DNA of 64,000 nucleotides from Cryptomeria japonica (taxonomy: Eukaryota > Streptophyta > Pinopsida > Cupressales > Cupressaceae): positions 228,630,915 to 228,694,914 of the forward strand of contig NC_081410.1 of the NCBI RefSeq assembly GCF_030272615.1, written 5' to 3'. Position numbers and translations under genes: made by a program. The first letter of the stretch is position 1. Every line of letters begins with the position of its first letter. Below the pieces are notes generated by a model, which was not told the DNA's origin, did not search any database, and saw only the letters and a list, made by a program, of their open reading frames with translations. Positions 35,272-47,747 of the stretch are shown here, one piece after another.

Positions 35272-38059
35272 AGAAACCTTTGAACAACAAAAAGAATTGA
35301 AAATGAGGCAAAGAGAGGCTATGGCAGCCATTGGTGGTAGTGAAGAGTCATCTTCCATGCCTCCATTTCATCCATCTTAAGGTGTTACTAGTGCTGGTGT
35401 TGGTGCTAGTGGTAGTGGCAGTGGAAGTGGCAATGTTAACATTGGACCTAGAGATTGTGCATTTAGGTTGGATTCAAATATTTTTCCGTGCACTACTTCA
35501 GGTTCCCAACTGTCACTTGAGAGCAGGTGTTGGAACAAAGACACACATGATGCAGCTAAATTTACAATTGGAGACTTTGCATACTATTGCACCATTCCAT
35601 TCCATGTAGCCACATAATTCTCTTTTGTTTGTTTGATTTAAAATTTATAACTTAATTCTGTCTCTTGAATTTTTTTATTTAGAGGTATGTCAAATTCAAA
35701 TTTAAATTCCATTTTACAATACTTATTTTATTTAATTTAGTTGTGACATGTGTTAGGTCTCCTTATTCACAAAACATGGTTGATGCCATTAGTATTTGTG
35801 GTGTAGGGTACAAAGCCCCTAGTGAAGCGATTAAGGGCCCAATTTTGACACAAAAGGTGGCTGATGTGAAAGCCACAATAGAGCAGCAATTGATATGGAG
35901 GAAGGGTTGCATCATCATGACCAACAATTGGATTGATAGAAGAAACGGAACATTGCAAGATTTTCTTGTTTCTTCGTCAAGTGATTGTACTTCCTAAAAT
36001 GCATTGATTTAGTGATTAATATTTTTACTTATGCTCTATTGAATTATTGATTTTGATTCTTTTTTAGGTGGCACCATATTCATCAAATCTATTGATGGTT
36101 CAGTACATACCACAAATACCATATTCCTTTGTGAAGCTTTCAAGGAAATCCTAGCTGAGGTAGGTTAGGAGAATGTGGTGCAAGTGGTTATAGATAATAC
36201 AAAAAATTATGTCGCTGCAAGTAGACTATTGATGGATAGGCACTCATCATTCTTTTTGAATGTGTGCTACTCATTGCCTTGACCTTATATTGGAGGATCT
36301 TTGCAAGACTGATTGGATCAAAATATGTTTGGAGATAGTAAAAAAAACCTTTTTAAATTCATATACAATCACACATGGGTCCTCAACCTAATGAGGCAAT
36401 TCATCGGGCATTAGGAGTTGACTTGCCTAGGAATAACCCAATTTGCAAAAAAATTCATCACATCAAAATACTTGCTTTAGTCAAAGGAAGCCTTGAGGTG
36501 CATGTTTGTTAGCGAGGAGCGGACTTTCTCATCGTATATGAAGACCAATGCAAGGGTTGGTGTGGCAAACTGGATGTTTGATGAGCAAGGGTTTTGGGTA
36601 CCTTCTCCAAAGATCATAAAAGTAAATCTATCTACATATTTTTAAAAAATTTTATTAATATTTTTCTTTTATTTTCTTATTTTTGTTCACACTAAGGTAA
36701 ATGTTTCACAATAATTGTGAAAAGAAAACAAAGCCTTTGGTAATTCTCCCACGAGTGTCAATGGGGAGAAGCCCAAAATGGGCTACATATGAGGGCATGT
36801 ATAGGGCCAAGGAGGCCACTAGATCCATTTATGTAGGAGTCCAGGCTAAGTTTCGTCCCATTTGGGAAATCATTTATAGGAGATGACACCTCCAGCTTCA
36901 CAAGCCCCTACACACATTAGTGTTGACGTGGCTAAAGTCGTATCGCTACAACTTTCTCCGGCCAACGCAGAATAGAATGTTGAGTATCCTATCCTATCTT
37001 GAAATAAGGAAATCCCTAATGCTGTTTTAGTTGATCAATGGGGACGACCTCAAGGTTTCATCTGTCAGGTCATGACTGTAGGATAGCTCAACAATTTGAC
37101 GTGTTTTGCTGGAAACACAAAGGGGACTTACAATTAGACAGAATCGGTTTTGTTCGCACGGGTTCCCTAAGATTCTACAATTTTGATTTCATCAGATTTA
37201 TCTTTGACATGACGCTGTTTAGACTTCAACTTTCAGATTCTTTAAAAAAAGGAAAAAATAGGTAAAAAGGGGAAGGAGGATGCTAACTACTTCTACCTAA
37301 AAATAACACATTCAAGCTGATAGACAAAAACCTTGCAATAATCAAATTTTATTTCGCCAGCAATTCACACAACTAGATAAAATTGATGCAATCTCCAAAG
37401 GGGAAACAAATTTTCATGCTATTAAACATAAACGCTGAATTTAAGACATTCATACATTCCATGTTTAATAACTGAACTAAGCATACTAGTGAGTTCAGAC
37501 TAACCATGCAGAGGAACTGGCAATCAGCCAATCCTTAATGGTATGAACTAAGATTTCTATCAGATATCAACTTGCACATATTATTTTGTAAAACAAAATG
37601 CATAACATCAATTCAAAGAGTGAAGAAATAGACCATGCACTCACATGAAACAATAACAACTTTAATCTTCATTAAGTCTGAATGTATTTCTGCAGAGCTT
37701 CTGCAACAATCCAAGATTTCTTACTAAAAATAAGGGAGAAACCATCCCTTGACTTTCAAACATTGATGAATGGCCAAGATCTAATCTTACAAGTGGCCCA
37801 GATTCATCCTATAAAACATGGCTGCCCATACCCATTAATGGATAACAAAATATCATCACCAACCATCAACTAACTAATAACTACCACCAAACATAAAGTT
37901 GCTCCAAAAGGTGCACTTGCACGGAGCTCAAAAATTTACAATGACTTTGGTAGTTGGAAAGAAACTTAATGCTGAAAAACTTAGAATTTTAAAAGAAACA
38001 AATATTTTCAAGAAAGCACTTTTTCTTTTCCCGAGGTAGACTCTTTCTCCAAAAATTCA

Positions 38060-41000
38060 ACTTCTTGCAAGTAATCCTTCCAGATGTCTCGATCTGCTGC
38101 ACATTCTACCCAAACGTAATCCTGAAATCTTATGCACAATTGGAACGGTTCTTTGTTGGGAGACATAGGAGGATTGCGTATTTTGTACTACATACCCTCT
38201 CGGTGGCGATCCACATGTTTTAGCTCATCGCTCTAGACCGACTAACGAGCTTCAAAACCCAATATGTCTGCATGCAACTCACTGGCAAATTCCAGGTCCT
38301 CTGTGGAGTACGTGGTTTTATCAATTCTCAGTCTATCCTCCCACCGTTGTCATACCTCATTACCTTGCATGCTACTCTTCCAACCAAAGACCATTGATAT
38401 GAGGATCTTTTCACCAACATCCTTCATGTTTGACAAAACTTCATCGCACTCATCCTGCCCTTTATTTATGGTGTTCCTCATATCATTTTTCATGTTGGCA
38501 ATCCAGTACCATTATCATTTTTCATGTTGGCAATCCAGTACCATTCCTTGAAAGTGTTGATGTCATAGGGATCTAGGATAGTATGCAATGTGGGAATCTG
38601 AGTGTGGGTCCAGAAAAGAGCCCCCATGAGGGGCAAAACCATACTAACCACCTCATAGACTTTGAAACATTCTTCCTTTACTTCAAACATCTTGACGTGA
38701 ATGGTCTCTCGGTCGTGGGCCATTTTCCGCACATCCATAATGATTTTCTCTCCTTTTCTTTTAACGTCCTGGATCCATTTTCTAACGACCTTGGCGGTGT
38801 CACACACTCCCTCAAATTCAGCTGTAGTCCTTTGTGCCAATGCCAATGGAGGAACGTGGAACTCAACAATATGTTGCAGCGGTCTTAACAAGTGGTCAAT
38901 ATATCCTTCAGCTTGCTCAGCACGAGCTCGGTACATATCTCTCTCAGCACTCATTTCATCTAGCTGTCTGAGCATATTCTGTACGGAATCCTTGAATTCT
39001 TCCCTCTCCTGCTCTTTGGTTGCTCGCCCTATTGGAATGGACGTGATGCTATAGTCAGCCAATGCAACTTGATCTGCTGGTTTGTCTGCAGGTGGGGCAG
39101 CAATATAAATCGTACGATTCCTTTGCTCATCTTTGGTAATCCTGGAGTAAGTCTTTGGCTTTTTCTTTCCTTTAGCTTTTATTTCTCCTATCTAAGAGAA
39201 GATATTCTCCAGGTCAATTGGTGGCTTGACAACCGCTTCCTACTGTGCTCAGGCTATCAACCAGTCATAAGCGATGGCCTGTCCAAATGTGACTACTAAA
39301 TCCCCACTCTGTTCTTTGGATGCCCCAACTGATTCACTGCCTATCTGCAACTGATCGGACACAAAAGGAGGAATGAGTGCAGTATCTAATCCTTCACTCA
39401 CAGTTGAGTTCTCTCCCACCTCACTGAGTAACTAATGGGTATCCTTTAATAGTGGTTGTTCTTCAATTCTGCTTTCTACCAGGTTCTTGGGTTCTATCTT
39501 CTTCCCTTTCTCCCTCAACCGGGGTGTCATCCTTATTCCCGCCTTCCTGTTGCAACTCATGCTTGCTCTCCTACATGAGCTCTTGTTTACCAATCCCTTG
39601 ATTAGGTTTAATCCCTCCTTCCTCGACCTGATTCTCAGGTCCATCCAAACCAATGATGCTTGCCTCCACTTCTTTCTCATTTTGTATTTGTGGATTATTT
39701 GCCTCTAATGCAATGGGATCATCCTGTGAAGGTGGAGTTGGAAGGTGATCAAGTTCAATCACATCATCCTATGAACTAGGGTCCTTGGATGAGAAAGTAA
39801 CCTCTGGCCTCCTGATTGGGATCTTCTCTCTTCTTGTCCTTTTCGATGCCCGAGTCCCCATATTGGCTCTTGCCTTCTTTCTCTTTTTTTCAGGTTTCTC
39901 AACCTCTTCTTTTGGCACGCTTGATGTTCCTTCATCTTCTAAAGACTGGGAATCGAGACTACCCATCAAATTATATGTAAATTGGGTTCCCTCATGGGTT
40001 AGCCTCTCTATCTGTTGGGATAGCCAACTATCTGTGTACCTTCTTGGACCCTCCATGACAACTTCAAAATCTGTGATAGGGTCCTGAGTCCAATCAATGG
40101 CTAGTGGGAGGTCCTTGACTGCTTCAAATTCCCAGACTTTCAAGCAATTTCCATAGTCTGTTACCTGATCTGGGACTTGGCGGTACTCATAAAGTCGCAT
40201 TTGTTGAACACTCAACCTTGAATATTTCCGTCGATGGACTTCAAAATCATCCGTACACTTGCTCCAATAGTCCTCTATTGATGCCTTGGCCTTGTAATGC
40301 TTGTCGTAGGCTTTCTCTCCCAATCCATCATGATCAAAGCATTTCCTAGGGAAATGTTCCTGTAAGCAATAGGACGCCAGTTCATCGCATGACTCCTCGG
40401 CTTGTACCGAATTATTCAAGTGCACATCAAGGTTACCTATGATCATAGGGAAGTTAAATCCTGATTGCTTTTTGTCCCTGAGTATGCTGCCTGTCGGGTG
40501 TGCCTACCTTGCTACCTCCATGAGGACTAATCTATCAAATGGGTAACGCGAAAGTTGATATGGTGTCCCCTCAAAGCTTGCTATTCTGATGTAGGTGAAT
40601 TTGGGGAACTGGATGAACCATGTACCGTATTTCCAGATCAGGGTGGTAGCCTGCTTTGGTAGCCTTATGTGCAACCCTCCTTGCATCAATCTGACTATGC
40701 GCATTGTAAAAGTGTCATTGACATGCTCGTATTGACCAATCGCATATGCAATGTTGTTCTTTTCTCGTTGAGCTACGTCATAGTAATGCAACTGAGGATA
40801 GCAGTCATATACTTTCACCTGATTTGGCCCGTTCCCAATCTAACCTGTCTTGATTAATCCTAGCAGCGGTTGATGTCAAGCAAACATATAGACCAGGTAG
40901 GAGGTCATAGCGAAGTACTTCTCTTCGAGATCAACCAACTGTGTATGGATGTTATCGCTGATGATTTTAGCCTAGTCAAACTTAGATTTCCCAACGAAGA

Positions 41001-41673
41001 CTTGCTCGGTGAAGTAGAACATCCATTCCTCAAAGAGGTTAGATTGCGGAAGTCCCATGACCCGGTTAAGCAAGGTAACCATATCACCATACTCATTGTG
41101 GAAATCGCTTCTGTGGGTCTTCTTACCGATCCTAGTGCTCGGGGGTCTTCTCTCCTTGAACCACTCTTCATTTATCAATGTTTTGCATGGAGTAGGATTC
41201 TTGTCATAAGCAATTTGGGCTTCATCCATGGTTACGGCAGTGGGAGTATCAGGAAGCGAGATATCAAATGCTTCCCCAATGGCTTCAGGTGTAAAGTCGG
41301 CCATTACCATCCCCTTCAACACCACCAATCTGGTTTCCGGCTGATAATGCCTAGCGGCTTCAACTACTAGTTCATAATTCTGTACGGCCGGTGGGAAACC
41401 GGCAGTTTGAGCAATACCACTCTCCAACATCCGTCTGGGCTTGCCATAAGCGTTAGGAGAGTATACCCTGTTCCTGAAATCCTGAATATCGATATGTCCC
41501 AGGTCTATATCTCCTACATTGTCCCACACACTTTGGACCTTTAACTCTTTGACTCCTCCTCCTTGGTACTGATACTTCATTTTCTCAAACTTGCGGGGAA
41601 TGTCAGCTTTGGAAGTTCGTGATGCTCCGGTTGCCTTAGGTGCCTTTGAAGACTCTGCCGTTGATTTAGGCAT
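38060..41673 (-). pseudogene. Long ORF inside giant LTR, copy 2, broken
   Basis: Starts MPKSTAESSKAPKATGASRT at 41673. Clean stretches are 41673-40972, 40818-40504, 40446-39769, 39762-39571 and 39062-38490, split by stops such as TAG in place of TGG near 40970. Domain order as in copy 1: conserved N-terminal half (WDNVGDIDLGHI, EAIGEAFDISLPD, EEWMFYFTEQVF, WFIQFPKFTYIRI, YPFDRLVLMEVAR), a basic linker (KKRKKARANMGTRASKRT), an acidic linker, and a helical C-terminal region with MYRARAEQAEGYIDHLLRPL. About 1,100 codons in all. Function unknown; the basic linker could be a nuclear localisation signal. Confidence 0.7.
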
Positions 41674-43059
41674 TTATCTTGCACACCCGGACACAAATTA
41701 CGAGACAGGCCTCAATGCGAAAATATATGGGTTAGCAATGCCAAAAGGCAGCGTTAGCACCAAAATTGTTAAATGGTGAGAGCTTAAAACTCGAAAGCAT
41801 GCTTAAAACGAGATATTCAATTTTTGTGCTTATAGATTGTGATCCGGATATTTGAAAATCAGTTGGTTATTTGGTTAATTGTTGATGGTGAAAAGTTGCA
41901 AACGTTATTGGATTGTGTGATTTAGCGTTTTAAGTTTTCAGTTTTGGTTTGCGCTAATCGTTTTGAAAAAGTTGCTATGGTTCGGGTTTATCGTTCAAGT
42001 TTTATCGAAATTCCTATTTCTATCTAAGTCTGAATTTCGGTCGAAAGGTCGATTTTAGCAAATGATGATTATTTCCAAGGTGTTAAGTTTCCAAAATTAA
42101 TTTGAATTTTACCTTGTATTTTAAACCCTAGGTTTCAAACATGATTGCCTGCACAATTTTAACCATTTGAAGGGAGAGTCTGAACTTAACTAGCAATGAG
42201 AGGCTTGTCTTGGGTTTCCTTAGAAGGTAAAACTTTGCTCTTTCTCAAAATGCAACCTCATGTAGCTTGACTTCATCGCTGGAATAGAATTTCGGGTATC
42301 CTTGAATTCTCGACTTCTAGAGTCGATTTGCACAACTGAAGCTCCTTTGGAATGGAAGATTAGCTTTCAAAAGCCAATAAGTACCGATTTTACCTTTGTC
42401 TTCCTGCTTTGGGCTCGTTAGCTCCCTTCCTACTTCGGCTAGACGAGGTAGATTGTGTGCTTGGAGTTTGAATGCTCTTAGCTTAGCACGATTTCGAACC
42501 TTGGATGATTTTTGGCCGAAGAAAACCCTGCACGTGATTTGATTTCTATTGAAAACACCCTCTTTTCAGTTGCCAACTTCGGGTTTTATAGAGGGAATGC
42601 GTGACTTCACTTGCTTTAACTTTTCTTGCAAAACGTCCGAAATTTCAGAACTTTGGTTCCAAACCCCCCCTTTGCTTTACGAAATTCGGCCATCTTGGAG
42701 AGAATGCACGATTTTCATACTCCTTATCTTCGGCTTATTGGCAAATAGCACGATTTAAACCTTGGATGATTTTCGGGCTTATAAATGATATTGCACGATT
42801 TTCATTTGGTCTTGTTTTTTCGGCTTAAAGGATGGTTTTGCAAGCTTATTCGAACTTTGCATTAGCTTTTTTGGCTCACTAGCCAATTTTGTGAAATTTG
42901 AAGACTTTCTTATGTTTTTTGGCCTAAATGCTTATATTGCGCAATTTAAGTTTTAGATGCCCTCCCTCTCTTTTTGGCTTACATGGGTCATTTTAGGAAT
43001 TGCTATCATTTCCACCTTTTCGACTAAATGAGGGGGTTTTGAAAGTTAAAAGTTTTATC

Positions 43060-43560
43060 TTTCACCTTTTCAGGCCAAAAGGTGATTTTGTGCGTTTTAA
43101 GTTGTTTGCTAAGCTTTTTGGCCTAAAAGCTATTTTTGAGATCTTTTGAGCCTTTGGTCTTTTTTAGGCAAGTTGAGCCTTTTGCAAGATTTTGACACTC
43201 AACGTCTTTTCGGGTCTTAAGAAGATATTGAGAGTTTTAGGTTGTTTTCCAATTTCGGCTCAAAAGCTTGAAACGCGCGATTTAGGATTCTTTCATCATT
43301 TTCGGCCTATGAGTGCCGTTTGCACGATTCATTCTCTCACTTTCGCATTTCAGCCATATGAGCCGATTTGAGAGCCCTTAACCTTGCATTTCGGGCTATA
43401 AGGTCGATTTTGCCTTCACTGTTTTGAATTTTGACTTTGAGGGCCGAGTTTTGGGTTTTAGCTCGCATTTTGGCCTTAGAAGCCGAATTTTAACCTTTAG
43501 TTGCATTTTGACTTGAATTTCGGCCCTCTAGGCTGACTTTGAATCTTTGGCTCACGTTTT
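43060..43560. repeat. GGCC/AGCC hairpin motifs in LTR leader, copy 2
   Basis: Repeated TTTTCGGCCT, TTGGCCTAAAAGCT and AAGCCGAATTTT-type motifs; AGCTTTTTGGCCTAAAAGCT folds on itself. This is the reverse-complement counterpart of the copy 1 leader array, more degenerate. Confidence 0.45.
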
Positions 43561-44684
43561 TGCTCATTAAGCTGATTTTTTGAAAAACGTTATGTTCACT
43601 TGCCCTATTCACTTTGCAATTCTGTCAAAAGGTATGCTTTGATTTGCCTTAGGCAGTCTTGCTTCAGGCCTTAATCTTGCTGATGAGCAACGTCGATTTG
43701 ACAATATTTGAGATTTGACCTTGCGGCTCTTCATTCATCTTTCCCCTTTGCGAACGAAATCGCGATCAACTTTCAAGGTGAATTCCTTAGGACCTAGGAC
43801 GTAAATTGGCTCAATTTTGAGAAGGATCGTCTCCTTTTGACTCAAATTCCTAACTGTTGCAACTCCCCTTGCGAATTTATCAAAAAATTCCTACTCAGGA
43901 CCTCAACGAGGGCGAGAGGAAAAACAAAGAAGGGGGGACCCTGTCGACAATGGGGAGTGTGTGCAAGGCACAACACTTAGCTTATTTCCTCAATCTGACA
44001 TTCTGATTCCACCCTAATTTCAAGGCAAATGAGGAGGTTTTGAGTGGGCTCTACATAGTCATAGAGCGGATGACGACTTATTTTAGTGTTGTAACATAGA
44101 TAGTCCATGAGATTGAGACCTTTAGACTTGCGCAAGGAGATCACTTTTCCCATGAAATATGCAAAAATACTTGATCGTCATTGCAACCAGGTAAAAAAAT
44201 TTCCTCTTGTATTATTATTAAATATTGAAATTTTGAAACTTAAAGTTGGATAATGAGATTGCTTTTTTATTTTTTCTCATCTTAGATGCATGGTGGGAAA
44301 GATTTGGTGAATCTTTAGAGGATTGTAGTTCAAATATTAAGCCAGCCATGCAGTGCTTTGGGTCATGAGTGCAATTCGAGTGTGTCTAAGAACATACACT
44401 CCAAGAAGTGCAATAGACTGTTTGTGTAGAGGTTGAATGATCTAGTCTATGTTCATGATAACCTTCGTCTTCGCCATATACAAATTTTGGTCAATGACTC
44501 AATCCCAATCACACTAGAGGAGGTTGATCCACAATTTGACTGGATCATTGAGGCTGAGGATCCTATCTTTAGTGATGGGGAACTAGATTGGGTTGACCAA
44601 GTGCATAGAGAGGCAGAGGCAATAGCCATAGCTAACAATCCTATCTTCAGTGTTGTGGACCTGTTGTGACCATTTCACACATCG

Positions 44685-44701
44685 CCCCATTGCAAATGGG
44701 G
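44685..44701. repeat. LTR-terminal hairpin, copy 3
   Basis: Arms CCCCATT and AATGGGG around loop GCA, about 24 bp from the LTR start. Copy 4 has the same at 30527-30543. Copy 1 has a 7-3-7 hairpin of different sequence. Confidence 0.55.
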
Positions 44702-45108
44702 ACCCCCTTTTTTTGCTCGTTTTTTTTTCGCTCGCTTTTCGCTTCGCTTTTAGGGTTTTGTTAGTCAGTCAATTGTCTGGATGTAGGGTCAAGCCTTAGG
44801 GTTTTAATTGCCGTCTTTTTAGGCCAGAATCCAGTCAATTTTGAGAGCTTTTGAGCTTCTTTTGTAAGAATGCAAATTTTGAATGCAATGATTTCACCAA
44901 AGTGGTCTATTTTCAATTGGAATTTTGAGTGCAGAGCTTAAATTTGCCTAAGTGTTGAAGGTGAAATGTGAATTTTTGTCCAATTGACTGATTTTGACCA
45001 AATTTTGACTTTTTTTATTTTTGATCCCGGGCGTTGGGAATGATTTGTTTTTGCCTCGGGAATTGATTAAACTTGTAAAATCATGATATTTTGGCCTGTA
45101 GGAGCAAA

Positions 45109-46877
45109 ATCGCTCCTGTCCCTCAGTGAAGGACCGGAGCTCGTTTTCAAATATCTTACTGTCCCTGCAGAGTCAAAGTGAATTTCGAATTGCAAGTGAT
45201 GAGGAAGGGCGTGATCTTTCCGTTGAATATAAATTGAAGAATTTTACGAACACGGAAGTGCCTCTAGGAGTCAAAATCGCTCCTGTCCCTCAGTGAAGGA
45301 CCGGAGCTACAAATCAAATATTGCTTTGTCCTTGTAAGATTTTAATGATTTGACGATTTGAAGAGGTCCAAGGAGATATGTTTTATCAAATGAATATAAC
45401 TTGAAGTGCCGACATGAAGGAGAGTGGTCCAGAATGCCAAAATCGCTCCTGTCCCTCAGGAAGGGACCAGGGCGAAGTACATTGTAGCTCCCGTCCCTCT
45501 CCCAAGGACCAGAGCGATATTCTTCATAGGGCATGTTCTGGACGAAAATCAAGCAAGTTATAAGTTTGAAGGCAAGAAACAGGGTGAAATGAACTCATTG
45601 AAGATAAATTGAAGATTACCAAATGTCAACAAAAGACCTAAATGCCTAAGTTCGCTCCTGTCCCTCTCCAAGGGACCAGAGCGATTTTTGTCTAAGACAA
45701 ATTTCTTGCTAAGTTACAATCAAACCCAAGGCATGGATGAATGGAATGGAATGTTACGAATCCGTTGAAGATAATTTTAGAGGTTAGCAATGTGATGTGG
45801 AGCCTACAAGAGCAAGATCGCTCCTGTCCCTCTCCAAGGGACCAGGGCGATATAATGGTTATATTACCGTTCCTCCAAGTTCAGGACACTCCAAGGCGAA
45901 GAACAAGGTGGTGAGGACATTTTAAGACATTTCCATCAAGCACAAAGCATCAAGGGTCGTCAACATTGAACGAATTACATCAAGACTTGAAGTTCGCTCC
46001 TGTCCCTCAGGAAGGGACCAGAGCGATGTTTATTATATTGGCCGAATCCCTCAAAAATCACGTAAGGTCAAGGTTTTGCAAGGTCGTATGAGGTCCAAGG
46101 CATGATTAGAAGGTGATATACAAGGACTTCAAACGTTAAAAGATCCTCAAATTGAACACAGAAGCTATATCACTCCTGTCCCTCTCCAAGGGACGAGGGC
46201 GATTTGCTTGGGATTCTTCATTTTCCTTCAAGTTCATGCCAGGTCAGGGTTTTTCGGGATCACACAAGGTATAAGGTGTCTTTTGAAGATGATATGCAAG
46301 AGTTTTGAACGTCAAAGTGTTACCAATTTGTGCAAGGAACTCATATCGCTCCTGTCCTTTGGACAAGGACCAAGGCGATTTCATTAAAACACTCATGATC
46401 CTTTAAATGCATGTCAAGGCAAGTGCACGTGAGATCAAGGACGTCCTTCAAGAGGCAATGAACGAAGAATCAAGATTGAAAGATCACACATTTTGGCTAG
46501 AGCTTCCAGATCGCTCCTGTCCCTCTCCAAGGGACAAGGGCGATAATCTTTCTAAAGTCTAAATGCCTTGTAAAAATCAAGTGGAACAAGCATGGAATGA
46601 ACAAACAATGTTATTATTCGCCCTACAATGAAGATTAGAGATTAAAGATGCCAGGTCAAGGAGAAATTATGAGGATCGCTCCTGTCCCTCTCCAAGGGAC
46701 CAGGGCGATATTTGCTAAGTTACATGTTATCCTTTAAAGATCACGTTAAAGCAAAATTGCACAAGGTTTAAAACATCGCTTGGAGGGCGATACAAAGGAA
46801 GTGAACGTTAAGATGAGCTTGGAATGGAGAAAACACTTAGATCGCTCCTGTCCCTCAGTCAGGGACCAGGGCGATGA
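45109..46877. repeat. Phased array of 35-bp hairpins, 12 sites, period 165-176 bp
   Basis: A conserved inverted repeat with arms ATCGCTCCTGTCCCT and AGGGACCAGGGCGAT and a 5-base loop recurs with CGCTCC at 45111, 45278, 45444, 45486, 45653, 45819, 45995, 46171, 46347, 46512, 46677 and 46843. Steps are 167, 166, 42, 167, 166, 176, 176, 176, 165, 165 and 166 bp. Twelve of 15 arm positions pair by Watson-Crick. The spacers are only distantly similar to each other, so the hairpin has been kept while the rest of the unit diverged. The array lies between the LTR start and the ORF. Confidence 0.85.
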
Positions 46878-47747
46878 GGTATGTATATTTCATTTTCAAA
46901 TTTGGCGCTCAAACAAATGTTTTTTAAATTTATTTTAAATGCTAAATCGATAATTTTTGAAATTCAATAAATTAGCATTTAAATGTTGCGCATAACATTT
47001 ATTAATTATTTTTCCTTTAAAAAAATCGAAATTTATTAAATAATAATGAAGGCATTTAATAATTAATTATTAAAATAATAAAAAATCAAAAGGAGCGCTT
47101 GGTATTTTAGAGGTCGGCCTTGTTATTTATTTAAAAATCGTTTAAAAATTGCTTTATTTCACCAAAGTCGGCCTATATGGTGGTAAGAGGTGAGCGCTAT
47201 AAAGGAGAGGTGAAAATCATTATTTTCACATTTTCATTTTCATCTCATATGCGATCAAAGGAAGAGGTGCGAACTATTATCCAAGGTGGAGCGAATTTCA
47301 TTCCAAGCAAGGTGGTGCGAACTTGAGGTTTCCATTTGTGCGAACTTGTCAAATCCATTGGAGATCACGTCAGAAACTTGAAGGGTGGCGAACTTGATAA
47401 GAGCAACGTTGCTTTGAAGATCACATCGAGGACATATCAAAAGGTGGTGAAATTGATATTTTAAAGGAGAGTTTGCGTTGAAGACTATTTACACGTCAAT
47501 TTTGCCTAGGCGAATCCTTTTTATTTTGCATTCTAGAGTTAGCTCTCGATTTGAGGTATGGCGATTTGGTTTTATTGTTTTATTTGTTGATCGTCATATT
47601 TTAAATTTTGAATTTTGAATTTTTGAATTTTGAATTCCTAGCTCAATCGTTTTCTTTTAGGAAATGATAACTCAAAGACTTATCATGAAGTTTCCTAAAA
47701 TTTATTCTCTAATCTATGTTATTTATTGCAAAATCTAGCTTCTCATT

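Larger units (their letters stand above)
36921..43975 (-). mobile_element. Giant LTR copy 2, solo (7,055 bp)
   Basis: Minus strand: TGTTGTGCC at 43975 to CGTCAACA at 36921. The flanks are ATTAG (36916-36920) and CTTAG (43976-43980), a 5-bp target duplication with one mismatch. Joining the flanks restores the hAT reading HTLAYFLNLTF. There is no PBS, gag or second LTR, so this looks like a solo LTR left by recombination between two LTRs. It is the closest relative of copy 1. Confidence 0.75.

Noticed and set aside
45109-46877. Possible tRNA or snRNA gene cluster from the regular hairpins
   Set aside because: Single 15-bp hairpins with a 5-base loop, no cloverleaf, no A/B boxes or conserved snRNA promoter elements.
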